DNA of 64,000 nt, taken from NCBI GenBank assembly GCA_035771165.1, contig JAWNZC010000122.1:157501-221500 (forward strand), written 5' to 3'. Both the position numbers and the translations under genes were made by a program. Shown piece by piece: positions 22,020 through 34,700 of the stretch. The notes beneath the pieces were generated by a model. That model had not been told where the DNA came from, did not search any database, and saw nothing but the letters and a program-made list of their open reading frames with translations. The DNA is from Paragorgia papillata (taxonomy: Eukaryota; Cnidaria; Anthozoa; Scleralcyonacea; Coralliidae). How positions within the stretch are numbered: the stretch's first letter is position 1; every line of letters begins with the position of its first letter.

Positions 22020-22208
22020 CGTTCTTGATACTGTTGCGGTTGTTGTTGCTAGTGATGTTGTTGTTGTTGTTGTTGTTGTTGCTGTTGTTGTTGTTGCGGT
22101 TGTTGCTGCTGGTGTTGTTGGTGTTGTTTTTCTTGCTGTTGTTCTTGCGGTTGTTGTTGTTGCTGGTGTTGTTGTTGTTGCTGTTCTTGCGGTGGCTGTT
22201 GCTGTTGC

Positions 22209-22253
<45 letters not shown>

Positions 22254-22300
22254 CGCCGCCGTCGTCATTGTTGCTGCTGCTGTTGCTATTGATGTTAATG
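22020..22300. repeat. (TTG)n-rich microsatellite
   Basis: TTG/CTG/CGG trinucleotides. The apparent VVVVV and TTTTT proteins are artefacts. Confidence 0.95.
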
Positions 22301-22375
22301 GGGTCCTCGTCGTCGTCGTTGGTGGTGTCAAATATTCATCAAATATTCGTATCTAAGCATCGCTTTAGAATTTAC

Positions 22376-22655
22376 TGTCGTGGCAATAGAAGCGTTCCTA
22401 AAATATTGTTGCAATACATTGCTCAAGTTGATCAATTCATTTGATGAAAATTATTGCTAACTTCCTGTTTGGAATTCTCTTTTGAATTTGATTGGTGTTT
22501 GGCAAATAATCCTGTTTCTTATTGGTTGTTTAAAAACCAGAAACCAATCAAATTCAAAACAGGAAGTTAGCAATAATTTTCATCAAATGAATTGATCAAC
22601 TTGAGGAATATATTGCAACGATATTTTAGGAACGCTTCTATTGCCACGACAGTAA
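22376..22655. repeat. 280-bp hairpin next to the CECR2 stop
   Basis: CTGTCGTGGCAATAGAAGCG at 22376 is mirrored by CGCTTCTATTGCCACGACAG ending at 22652, and AACAGGAAGTTAGCAATAAT is mirrored near the centre. It begins about 25 bp beyond the CECR2 stop and would be in its 3' UTR if the stop is real. Confidence 0.85.
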
Positions 22656-22676
22656 TGATAACAGCAAAAACGCAAA

Positions 22677-23689
22677 CTACATACCGTCTAAGGTGACTGG
22701 TTTCTCTCCATTTTTATACCGCCCAATCATGGCATCGTACATTTGACCTTGCGCCAAATAAGCGTAGTCTTGCGGCATTGTTCTTTGCATACCAGGAGAG
22801 ACCATTGAGCCCATATGATGAAAGTTCTCTCTCTGCATCATTTGTTGTTGCTGCTGCTGAAACAGTAACATCTGTTGCCTCTGGAGTTCCCCGTGCGACG
22901 AATACGACGGGTACAAAGTCCGGGGGTCGAAACCGTGCCCGTCCCGGTTCATCAAATGACCCGGGTCCATCCGTGTTCTCATGTCCATATAAGGAGACGA
23001 CGAGACGACGGCCGGAGGGTTCAGCGGTGAATGGGTACTCGACGCATGCTTTGGATATGAACTAAATATAGATTGTGCCTGCGATTCGCCAGGGCTCGGA
23101 ACACTAGGCGCCCGATCAATTGCCTGCGATTGCCTGATGAGTGAGGGCGGTAATTGGTTGCGGGTTGTATTAAGGTCCATAAACTGCGCCACCTTGTTGA
23201 TTCCCGGCGCATGTTCCCCTGCTAGCGCGTTCGGCACAGGTTCGGGTTTCCGCCCTTGCGACATCTCCTGCAATAACGTCGAGAACTTCAACCGCTCCTC
23301 GTCGGGACGCTTCGTACGCTGTTCGTCGTTACCCATAATGCTCGACACGCTGTAAGAATTACTACGCTTCTCAGCCAGCCGCGGCTGGCCTTGTTTGACC
23401 GAGTCTAGGTTCACAAACACCTTGCCCTGCTCATGCTCTGTATTCTCCGGGGGTGTTTTTCCGCGCTGGTCGTTTGATCCGACCGGACTTGAGACACCCT
23501 CTGTACTAGACGGAGACTGGAATGTGCGAATACTTGGACTGTTTATTTTAGGAGGCATGCGCATTGAAGCGGCAATGGGGTCCGGTTGATTTTCGTTCGA
23601 GCGTCGTTGTTGTTGTTGTTGTTGTGCAATGATGAATGGAAAGCGCAGGTCATCCTCGCTGGGCTGTGGAGCACCAGGTTTCTTGACAC
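22677..23689 (-). CDS. CECR2: CECR2 exon 16, possibly not the last
   Basis: 1013 nt encoding [20 protein letters not shown], poly-Gln, and a Ser/Pro/Gln-rich tail ending PVTLDGM-stop. The end is ambiguous: GACG|GTATGT at 22685 is a strong donor in phase 1, like the two preceding exons, and would remove the Met and stop. If used, a further exon must lie below 22677; I could not find one. Confidence 0.8.
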
Positions 23690-26600
23690 CTGAAACGGAA
23701 AACAAACAAAACAAAATTAGAGATAAACTGTTGAGTTTATGTCAGTTGAAGTTTCGAGGGGACAACTCTTTATCCAATTGGCTGAAGAACAAGATAAATA
23801 CGGAAAAGTTTGACACGACCTGTAAAATCGCAAGTGTCGACTGTTACTGTTACTAAAGAAAACATTAATTTTGATGTGGATTTGTCCGCTTAAGAGAGGT
23901 TAACTTGCTGACTGGAAGTCACTGTTCTCACCAGTCTGGAACACAAGATAGGCGTCTGTTTCCGCTTAAGAGGGGTGTCCGCTTCAAAGGGTTGTAACTA
24001 TAGTGTTTTATTAAATGGATGGCCTGAGGCCTGGACCTCTCCCTGTGTTGAATAAAATCGTCTGACGTTAGCCAGAATAAAATACTAAAGACTCGTCTTC
24101 AGGCTTCAAAGTGTTAAAGAGATAGGTTTTAACACTTTGAGGTCTGGACCTCTCCCTGTGCTGAATAAAATCGTCTGGCATTAGCCAGAATAAAATACTA
24201 AAGACTCGTCACCAGGCTTAAAAGTGTTAAAGAGATAGGTGTTAAAGAGATGTGGGAGGTATCCGCTTTATAAAGGGTGTCCGTTAATAAGGTTTTAATT
24301 TCCCTTTAGTTCAGTCACCAAACTCTCTATCACTCCCACATTTTGGCTCTGGCCTCTGGGTGTATCCATAGTCAATCGAGATATGGTCTGGAAACTCAGC
24401 TAAAGTCTTTGGTCTATCTTTTTGTTCGCCTTTATGCATTTTTGTGCACGGTGCACGGTCACTGAACACATTGTATTTTAGTATAATGAACGAATTGTCC
24501 AATAGCAACGTTTCAGTTCAGTCACTCAACCGTGCTATTTAAATATTAATAAACCTAAAACAAAGGATGTGCACGGTATAAGGTACGGTTCAACATAAAA
24601 TCACAGCTCATTATAGGCGCTTTGAAGTTTGCCAAGTTTCCAGACCATATCTCGATTGACTTTGGTGTATTTTTGTCTGTTCTATCAACATAGAACATAT
24701 TACACTAAAGCTGGAAAAAAGTCGTGGCGTCAATGAAATCGATCTATACGTCTATTATATCGTAAGTTAGAAAAACATACCAGTCGGTAGATCACTGTTG
24801 TTCTTCTTCTCAATGCCATTATCTCTTCGATTCACAAGAGCCGCTGGCCGCTCGTTTGTGGGCTCAGGATGTCTCTCCATTTGATTACTGACGTTATCTT
24901 TCCCAAAAGGTTCGTTAGGTTGCTCTGGCAACGCTCCATTTGGTTTAGGAGGAGGAGGAGGAGGGGGCCTCCAGCCTCCGAGCATTTTCCTAGGGTCGGG
25001 TACTACACCGCCCGCTTGCCATGGGGCATTCGGGGACGAGAGGGGATGTCGAGGGTAAGAGTGACCGATGCCTCGCATGTCCTGCATTCGATTGTCGGTC
25101 CACATTGAGGCACTTGTTTCACCTGGAAAAATAAAACGTTATGTAATACTGAGGCAATCTCGTACCCAGAGCCTGCGATCCTTTTGGTCATTGCCTCTGG
25201 AACTCCGATGAAACTTGTCATCTGATTGGTTAGTTTAAAAACAGTAAAATTTCAAATAATGTGCACGTTGCTAACTTGTTTAATCGATTTCTCGACGTTC
25301 TGTAACACATAATTATACACGACAAACCCAAAATACAATTGAACACATGAAATAGTTAAAAACAGCAAAAAATCCCGACAATTTACAAGTTAAAGCTATT
25401 ATTATTCTCGCTTCGTCGCCAAACAAACATCCATCGTCTGACTCGTCTCGTAATTCTTCGCAGTTTCGTCTCAGAACTTTAAAATTATATTAGAGAATAC
25501 AAGGTCGATGTAGTTTAGCCAAAATTACTGACAGAAAGTACAATTCATTACCTGAGCGACTGGCATATGTTTGAGATTCTATATCACACCCTCGGAAGAG
25601 TGTTTCATCAGGATATCCAAACACCACAAACGTCTCGGTGTTTGGATATCCTGATGAAACACTCCTCCTCGTGTATGATATATTACATCAAACACCAACC
25701 GTGTAGAGGCTCTTACCTTTAGTAGCAACAGGCGCAACCCCACGTGTCACCGCCGCGGCCTGCATGTCTTGGCCTGGGAACTGCCCAGGAGAAGCACGTG
25801 GGTTCATCGTCATTCCCGGATGAGGCATTCCCATCATGGGCGAAAACATCGGAGTTGAACCACGTTGCATTTCATTCATGTTAAACCTCGTGAACGCTGG
25901 ATGACCGCCGTACATCTGAGGCGCATAAAACGGTTGGACCTGGCCTACAAAAGGCATCTGCTGACCATGAAACGCCAACGGACCAGGCAAACCGCGGGCG
26001 ACTCCGTTCGACATCGGATTCATTCCGAAATGGCGCGCAAACATGTTGGGGTCTGGAACACGGTGATCCATCATATGGTTGTCTTGCTTGGAGCGGTGAA
26101 TGTCGGCCGCTTTGATTAGGTCATCCATGCCGTTAGTGCCATTCATTTCGTTGCTCTTTTTCTTGTTCAGTTTACGTAGCTCAGTTTCGGTGAGTTCTTC
26201 TTCGAAGTCTTCGTCACTCGACTGGTTGTCATCGTCTGGGAAGTGCTTTTTCATCTGACGGTCAAATACATTCTCTAAAGTATGAGCCATTTGGGTGTAA
26301 CCTGAAAGACCCAAACAAAAATTAGTTAACTACCGGTAAACTGGAAAACGAAGGCACAGCATAAAGAACTAAATGAACAGCGTCAGGTATTAAATGAATA
26401 CCACTTAATAGTTTTGCGCGAGGCAAAAATTATATTAGTGTAAACGAAAGGAATAATATGTCCTATATAACCCAGGAACTTTACGCAAGCCCAACACAAA
26501 CGCTACTCAGACTAGTTCCTAGTCCTCTTTCCTCTCGAACTTATTTTGGTGACGTCACAGAATAGGGATCGAGCGAGAGGACTAGCGGAAAATGTTCATC

Positions 26601-28695
26601 TTTATCTATCATGAATCCTGCTGGAGCTCGGATTCTTTAATCTTTATGAATAAGGGCACTTAAACAAACTTCTTCTTGAGAGCAGACAGCAAACGAGTAG
26701 GTTTCTTTATTTTACATTATTATTTAAAAGGTCATTACATACGAGGCTTTATAAAGTAGTGTTCGGCGTAGGAAGTGATTGTGTTGAAACACATTTATAC
26801 AAATCGAAATATACTATTTTAACGTTTCGGCAGTAGACCAACCTTGCTATATGATGTTATAAAGAATTGTGCAGACCGACGTGAGTGTTATCTGCCTTGG
26901 TTTTCCGTCAAACGGCCGTTTGGTGCCTGTATAATTAATAATTTGGGGCCAGTTTTGGGGCCAGATTTGGGGCCAAGCAAAACATTTTATTCCAGGCCTC
27001 TCACAATTTCGGTCTGTCGCTCGACATTCAAAAAAGAGGCCTGGAAACCAGGCTGCTAACCCACTTACCCAGAGATTCGTGCATCTAGGAAATGGACTTA
27101 TATATAACCGTCAACCAAGAACAGACAACCAGTGCTGTATGATTGAGGGCGGGACTGAACTTGGCTAAATAAGACTTGGACTCGAACTTGGGTGGTCAGG
27201 ACTCAAAGATTCACCAAAGTCCAGCAAAGCGTCGCTTTTTTACTCGCTTGTTTTATTCCGAAAGATTTGTTGCATTGGAGTGTTATAGTACAGTACCTCA
27301 GTAAAGGTTTAATTACCAATATTGTCCAACAACGTAATTATTGTTCAACAATAGTTACAATACATTTTAAGTCTTCAAACTTGGAATGGCAGCGACTCGG
27401 ATTTGAAAGGGGTGAACTCGGAATTGTACCAGTGGTGAATGGTTCAGACTCGGGTGAAGTGGAATTCACTACAACACTGCCAACATCTCTACTCAAAACT
27501 AATAGAACAAAACTCACTACTTTCTTCCCCGTTGTACTCCAGACAGTTGTTAAACATCAACTTGACATCAGAGATGAACTACACAATGAGAAATAATCCT
27601 TCGAGTTAATTCAGTGTATCAATTTGGAAACACACCTTCCACACTTCAAGCAGTAATTTAGAACTCTTAAAATATAAAGGGGATATTACACGGTGCCGAG
27701 AAGATATGGATTTTATGTTCGAGTGGCAAGGACAATATCTCACGAGTGAGCGCAGCGAACGAGTGAGATATTGCTCTTGCTACGAGAACATAAAATCCAT
27801 ATATTCGAGCAACCGTGTAATGTTCTATTTATTATATGAACAATGAAATTATGCGTGGAAGTGATGTCGATAAACTGGGTTGAATGCAAAAAACTACAAC
27901 CGCTTGACCAAAAACGTTTTGAAAATACAAATGAAAAATACAACAGCTTATTCGAATACGTCATTTTACGTGAAAAACTGAATTAAGAGAAGTTACTGGC
28001 TCAAATTTACTTGATTCGGAACTTACGGAAAAAGGCGTAAATTTTAACTTGTCGATATGTCACTCGCGAGCGTGCGAGAAATACGCCACTCGGTTCCCGG
28101 ATGTAGTGAAATATGGATAGTGAAATATGGATTCTACGAGTGTTCTAGTTGCTAGTAATAATAATCACCACTACAACAACCACCACTACTACCACCACCA
28201 CCTGACCACCACCACCTGACCACCACCACCTGACCACCACCACCTGACCACCACCACCTGACCACCACCACCTGACCACCACCACCACCACCACCACCAC
28301 CACCACCACCACCTGACCACCACCACCTGACCACCACCACCACCACCACCACCTGACCACCACCACCTGACCACCACCACCTGACCACCACCACCTGACC
28401 ACCACCACCACCACCACCACCACCACCTGACCACCACCACCTGACCACCACCACCACCACCACCACCACCTGACCACCACCACCTGACCACCACCACCTG
28501 ACCACCACCACCTGACCACCACCACCTGACCACCACCACCACCACCACCACCACCTGACCACCACCACCTGACCACCACCACCTGACCACCACCACCTGA
28601 CCACCACCACCTGACCACCACCACCACCACCACCTGACCACCACCACCTGACCACCACCACCTGACCACCACCACCTGACCACCACCACCTGACC

Positions 28696-28727
<32 letters not shown>

Positions 28728-31700
28728 CAACACCAACACCACCAACACCAACACCAACCCTATAACGTAGAAAAGGACACCAGCCAAAAAAGTACAAAAT
28801 TTGACTCTATCAACTTCTCTAAAACTGTTTAATGTTTCAAAGTATTTACTTCTTTTAAGCCTTTATATTCCTTATCGTCGATTTTCTTTTCTATCGTTGA
28901 TAAGTCCATGGGACTCTAAAGAAACATAAAACCATAAATACATATAAACATTGAGAGATACAAAAATATGGATTTGAATACAAAAATTAACGGAACTTTT
29001 GTCTTTTCCCCTTTTATCAGCATGGGGAGGTTGTACGAAGCCTGGATAGCTTATCCGATAGATAAGTCCATAGTTAATCGACATACATATAATGAGCTGA
29101 GATTTTACGATATATTTCTCCATTAACGACGACGACTAGTCGACTAATAAGGAGCTTTTCCTTACCGTTACTATTTCATGGTATTGCGGCGCGTAAGAGT
29201 CGTCAACTGGTTCCAAGAATGGCCAACCATCTTCGTGACTCTTCAGTGAATCAAGAACTAAAATAGATGCGAACACTGGTCAAAATCGTACGAGATATAA
29301 AGTTGCGGCAATCGTCGCACAGAGTAGAATCGAGTTCTACCCTGTGCAACGATCGCATCAACTTGTCTTGCAACGATCTCGACTATTGCACGGCATGTTA
29401 CACTGTACAATGGTTCGTGCAACTTGTCGGGCAACGATCTCGACCATTGCACGGCATGTTACACTGTACCATGATACGTTCAACTTGTCTTGCAACGATC
29501 TCGACAATTGCACGGCATGTTACACAGTACAATGATTCGTGCAACTTGTCTTGCAACGATCTCGACCATTGCACGGCATGTTACACAGTACAATGGTTCG
29601 TGCAACTTGTCTTGCAACGATCTCGACCATTGCACGGCATGTTACACTGTATAATGGATCGTACAACTTGTCTTACAACGATCTCGACCATTGCACGGCA
29701 TGTTACACAGTACAATGGTTCGTGCAACTTGTCTTGCAACGATCTCGACCATTGCACGGCATGTTACACTGTATAATGGTTCGTACAACTTGTCTTACAA
29801 CGATCTCGATCATTGCACGGCATGTTACACAGTACAATGGTTCGTGCACCTTGTCTTGCAACGATCTTGACCATTGCACGGCATGTTACACTGTACAATG
29901 GTTCGTGCAACTTGTCTTGCAACGATCCAATCTCGTTCCCAGAGCCCACGTTCCCCACCCTAGAAACGAGAGACTCTGGGATAATCCGTTTCAAATCGTT
30001 ACGTTATTGGCTGAATAGTGAGCATGAGTTGGTCTGAAGTGACTGGAAGTAGAAGTAATTAAACCAAAATAACAAAAATGTCGGATGACAAGACTCCAGT
30101 GAAGACGTTGCCGCGATCGATATCTTCGCCATATGTGTGTAGATGCTGTAATTCGAGCTTCGCCAGCAACCCCATTGACTTGTTTGGGGAAAATTCAAAC
30201 AAGGAGAACATACTATCCAGATTTCGCTCGGATATTTACGCATGCGTACATCAACCGGAATAACAAGAATCCTGCGACTTGAAACGGATTATCTCAGAGT
30301 CTCTCGTTTCCCAAGTGGGGAACGTGGGATCTGGAAACGAGATTGGCAAAGATCGTGACCATTGCACAGATTGTTACACTGTACAATGATTCGTGCAACT
30401 TGTCTTGCAACGAAACGTCAACGTCATTGCGAAACAAGTTACAAAATTCTTCAGCGCTGAAAGCTATTAGAAGTCAACCATATTCACAGTAGTCCGTACT
30501 TGTCTACAGACGCTAGGTCACTTACCTTTGTACATTCCAGTAAACATGTCAACGTCACCTTCAAACGCCCTGTAAATTGAAACAATAACTTCGTTTAAAT
30601 ACTATTCCTTCATTTGTTTTTCGTCTGACACTTAAGATGCAACGGGCAACATTTTTCTTCAACTTTCAACGCAACTTTGTTGCACGTATTACCAGTTGAA
30701 AAGCGTTGTTGCACGTATTACCACCCACCTTAAACATTTGTCACGCAACAATGATTTTGTTGCAAGTTGAAAAAATGTGTTGAAAAAAGTAGACTCCAAT
30801 TCTACTTGCTGAAGTAGACTCCAGTTCTCCCTTGCTGGCTGCTGCAACATCCTGTTTCAACTTACAACAACGAAATTTTGTTGCGTGACAATGTTTGAGA
30901 TGGGGTGTTGCAGCAATTTGTTGCTCGTATTACTTCACCTTTATTAAATCTGGCTTTGTTTTGTTGTTCCTTCATGAATTATTAATGAATTACATCAATG
31001 AAATTCCTTTGGTCACTTCACTTACTTGTCTAGCTCATCTAGTTTGTTGTCATCTTCTTCGGTCTTACTCTCGTCGTCTCCTTCATTCTTTTCCAACGAC
31101 AGCATCAGCTCTTCAGGAACATCACCACCATTAGCGATCAACCATTGTCTTTCCTCTCGTAACCTTGCTCTCTCAGCTCGCTCTGAAAAAAACCCCAGAT
31201 ATAGACACAAAGTTATACACACACGAAGTCAAACCAAGACACAGTGCTAAAAAGCGGTGCCCTGTGGTGTTCAAAACATCGCGTCAAAAATGTCGCTTGC
31301 TATTTATTCATTCCTAACCTAACTATAGAGCGTTTTCACCTGACGGCGGCCATACTGGTGTACCAAAACAATGAAATGGCGGCCATATTGGTGTACGGTA
31401 TGGGAATTAGCTCTTTCTTATTCAAATATTTCGTATTGTTTCACCACCCCAATCGGACCACCGATCACGTGAGTGAAAACGCTCTATTTAATCTTTTTAA
31501 CTCTGTTTTAATCGATGAATAATATATATTAAAGGGTATTGGCAATAAAAATTAAGTTTGTTTAATTTGAAAGAACTCGTAATATTGTAATAGAAGATCT
31601 TTTACAACTTTTTCGTATCTTTCTTCGTTTTCAAGATATTTCAATTTGTTTAATTTGTAAATGAGATGGGCTCTGACGTCATGAGAAGGGTACAGTATTT

Positions 31701-34700
31701 TTACACAAAGCAACATCAGTTATGAAATGTTCATTGTCGCAAGGCGTTTTATGTGCACAGTTTCAAGTGATTTCGTTGAACAAATTTAGAGATACAACTG
31801 ATTTTTCTACGTGTGAAAATACTGTACCCTGCTCATGACGTCAGAGACCATTCATTTACATATTAAACAAATTGAAATATCTTGAAAACGAAGAAAGATA
31901 CGAAAAAATTGTAAAAGATCTTCTATTACAATTTTAGTTCTTTCAAATTAGACAAACCTAATTTTTGTTGCCAATGTCCTTTAATGTGAGCAAACATGAA
32001 CGAACCTCGTTGCCGTTTTTCAGCTAGAATCTGTCGTTCTTTCTCGCGAGCCTCGGCTTCTTGTTTCTTGATTTCTGCCACTCTTTCTTTTTGTTGTTGT
32101 CTTTCAACCTCTACTAGTTTGTCCTCTTCTTCTTTCTGCTGAGCTTTTATAGCAATGCGATCAGAAGCCCTCCTCGGCGCCATTTCTACCAAAAGCTTCT
32201 TGCGTAACGCCTTGTCCTAAAATACATTTATCCAAAACAGACATTACACAATATTGTTATACAGCTAGAGTTTTGCCGGATAAAACGATGACTGTCATTG
32301 GTTGGTTTGTGGTCACATGACCTTAGCTAAATTTCAATGCAGACCGAGCGGGCAACAATTGAGAACTTATTGCCCACTCGGTCAATAATATTGCAATTGT
32401 TGCCCGCCAGAACTCTTCACGGTATCCTATAAACAAAAGCTTGTTTGGTACAAAAAAAAGAATATTTATAGGTCTTCAAAGCATGTGTGAAGATTAACTG
32501 GAGAAATGTTTTGCTGTTCTTTTGTTCTGAGACTCATATTTGTTTGGTTGAAGTGAAATTACGGAGCCAGGTGAAATGTTTTGGCAAGTCTTAGAGTGTG
32601 TCTTTTGTGTACTTTCCCTTGATAAACGTCGAAATTATTCAACGAAACTCTAGCTATACAGTGTGTATCAAAAAAACCGGAACCCTTAAAAAATGAATTA
32701 GTATTCTGTTCAAACAACGTATTGTAGTAGTTTGAAAGCCCTAAACACCTCTGAGCCACGGATGCATAAAAAACACGGTCTTATACACCTGGGAAATTAA
32801 GATAACTTGAAGTGTATGCATGGTGAAAGTATTTAAAAGCATTTTCTCTTCCTGTTTAACTGATGTGCTGATTAATTTATAACGCAGCGCTTTCAGGGCT
32901 TTCAAACTACTAAATAGGTCGTTTTAAAAGAATATACTAATTCATTTTCTAAGGGTTCCGGTTTTTTTCATACACACTGTATAACAAAGCACTTAATATG
33001 TCTGATCCCTCGGGAAACATTTATGGAAAACAATGATCGGGAAAACAATGATCGGGAAAACAATGACTGGGTTCGTTTTCAGCCCGTAGGCAAAACGATG
33101 CAAGCTGACTGGTTTTTGAGCGGTTGGAATGCTACGATATTGATCCCTCGGGTAAATATGCTTTTCTCAGACTTGTAAGTTTTGGCGGGAAATTTCTGAG
33201 TTGATTTGAATACAATATAATATAATAACAACAATATACAACCTTCTCCGATAACTCATTATGCACATGTGACGTCAAAATGTTTAATTTGCATATCAAA
33301 CAAACTGAAATATCTCAAGAACGAAGCAAGGAAACAAAAAACTGCAAAAGATGTTACTCTATCATTTTAAGTGTTCTTTCAAATAAAACAAACTTAAAGG
33401 GTATTTGCAATAAAAATTAAGTTTGTCTCATTTGAAAGAATTCGTCAAATGGTATAAGAAGACTTTTTGCAATTTTTCCGTATCTGTTTTGGTTTTGGAA
33501 ATATTTCGACCAACGACAGCGTGCTGTCCGCCATCTTGGAATTATTTTCGATATGCATGTGACATCATAAGCATGAAATTTTTATCTTGCCAACCTTATG
33601 ACATTATGAGCTAGAAACTCGATTTTGTTGCGCTATTTCCATTTTAAATTGACCCACAACATTTAAAAAGCCTTCCGTGGAAATTTGGTCACCCATGGAG
33701 TAGTTTCATCAAGTTTACCCTGCTTGTGACGTCACCAATTTCCTAGTTAATTAGACCCAATATTACAACAAGATGGCGGACAGCACACTGTCTTTGGTCG
33801 AAATATTTCAAAAGACAAGAAAGATACAGAAAAATTACAAAAGGTCTCCTTATACCATTTGACGGGTTCTTTAAAATGGGACAAACTTAATTTTTATTGC
33901 CAATACCCTTTAATTTTCGTTTCATAGGCACTTTAAATAATTAATCTAAATAAACTTACCTTGACTTCCAGCATTCTGGCAATTTCTGCCAAGAAGTCCA
34001 AAGTAAGTGTCTCGTGTAGAATTTTCTCGTCCTTATTTTTGCTATTGCTGAAGGTTTCTGCGAGGTGTTCCCATTCTTCTTTCGTCGAACACACAAGCGA
34101 CCATGTTCTCTCCAGTCCTTCATCGCCATTGCGGCTTTCCTTCTCGTCTTCGTCCTCTTCGTCATCTTCGTCAAGTCGATCTTCTTCAAGTTCGCTTACA
34201 CTTTCTGACTCACTGTAGAGAGAAAAAAACCCAGAGCTATGATCATTTGGCATTGGACAATAAAGCGCCGCACAGACGACCACGTTTTCCTTGACAAGTT
34301 TTTCCTTGACAAGTTTTATTTGTTCGTGTGTAAGACACAAATTGACAAGTTTTTCCTTGACAAGGAGACTTGTTCAAAAGCTGGTCATGCCAGCTTTTGA
34401 ACAAGGAAAATTGTTCGTGTGTATAGTCGTCAAGGAAAACTTGACAAGATCATCTCCGAAGCTTATTACGCGACCATTGCCGTCAAGGAAAACTTGTCCA
34501 ACCGTACACACGAGCAATTATAAATTGTCAAGGAAAACGTTGGGGGGGAAACGTGTTCATCGTACACACGAGGTGCAAGGAAAGTTACCAAGGAACTTGT
34601 CAAGGAAAACTTGGTCGTCTGTGCGGGGCTTAACCGTTACTGTCCAATGCCAAATGCTAGACAAAATTTACATTTAAAAAATCCTTAATAACTCATGAGG

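Larger units (their letters stand above)
19027..22676. other. Region between ARL1 and the CECR2 stop
   Basis: No exon is convincing on either strand. It contains a Tigger-like TIR element, short palindromes, a family A MITE, a TTG microsatellite and a large hairpin, listed separately. 20985-21980 looks mostly unique. Its plus-strand start at 21334 (ATGGCGGCGGACGAGGCT) opens only 19 codons. An unrecognised last CECR2 exon could lie here. Confidence 0.5.
29343..30414. repeat. 61-bp tandem array split by a TIR element
   Basis: About ten copies of a 61-bp unit (CAACTTGTCTTGCAACGATC, TCGACCATTGCACGGCATG, TTACACTGTACAATGGTTCG) from 29343 to 29930, resuming at 30346-30414 after a 415-bp insertion. 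Lies between CECR2 exons 10 and 11. Confidence 0.92.

Noticed and set aside
22020..22331. Poly-Val/poly-Thr/poly-Leu ORFs
   Set aside because: Translations of the TTG-rich microsatellite.
27069..27084. A possible 16-nt CECR2 microexon (reading MHESL) between exons 13 and 14
   Set aside because: Exon 27518-27578 ends in phase 1 and joins directly to 25717-26301 to give NGEESSYTQM, matching the family; inserting the 16 nt breaks the frame.
28145..28797. [13 protein letters not shown] repeat proteins
   Set aside because: Artefacts of the CCACCACCACCTGA array between CECR2 bromodomain exons.
29343..29930. Repeated ORFs ([15 protein letters not shown]) as a repeat protein
   Set aside because: The frame drifts because the unit is 61 bp, not a multiple of three; it is non-coding tandem DNA in a CECR2 intron.
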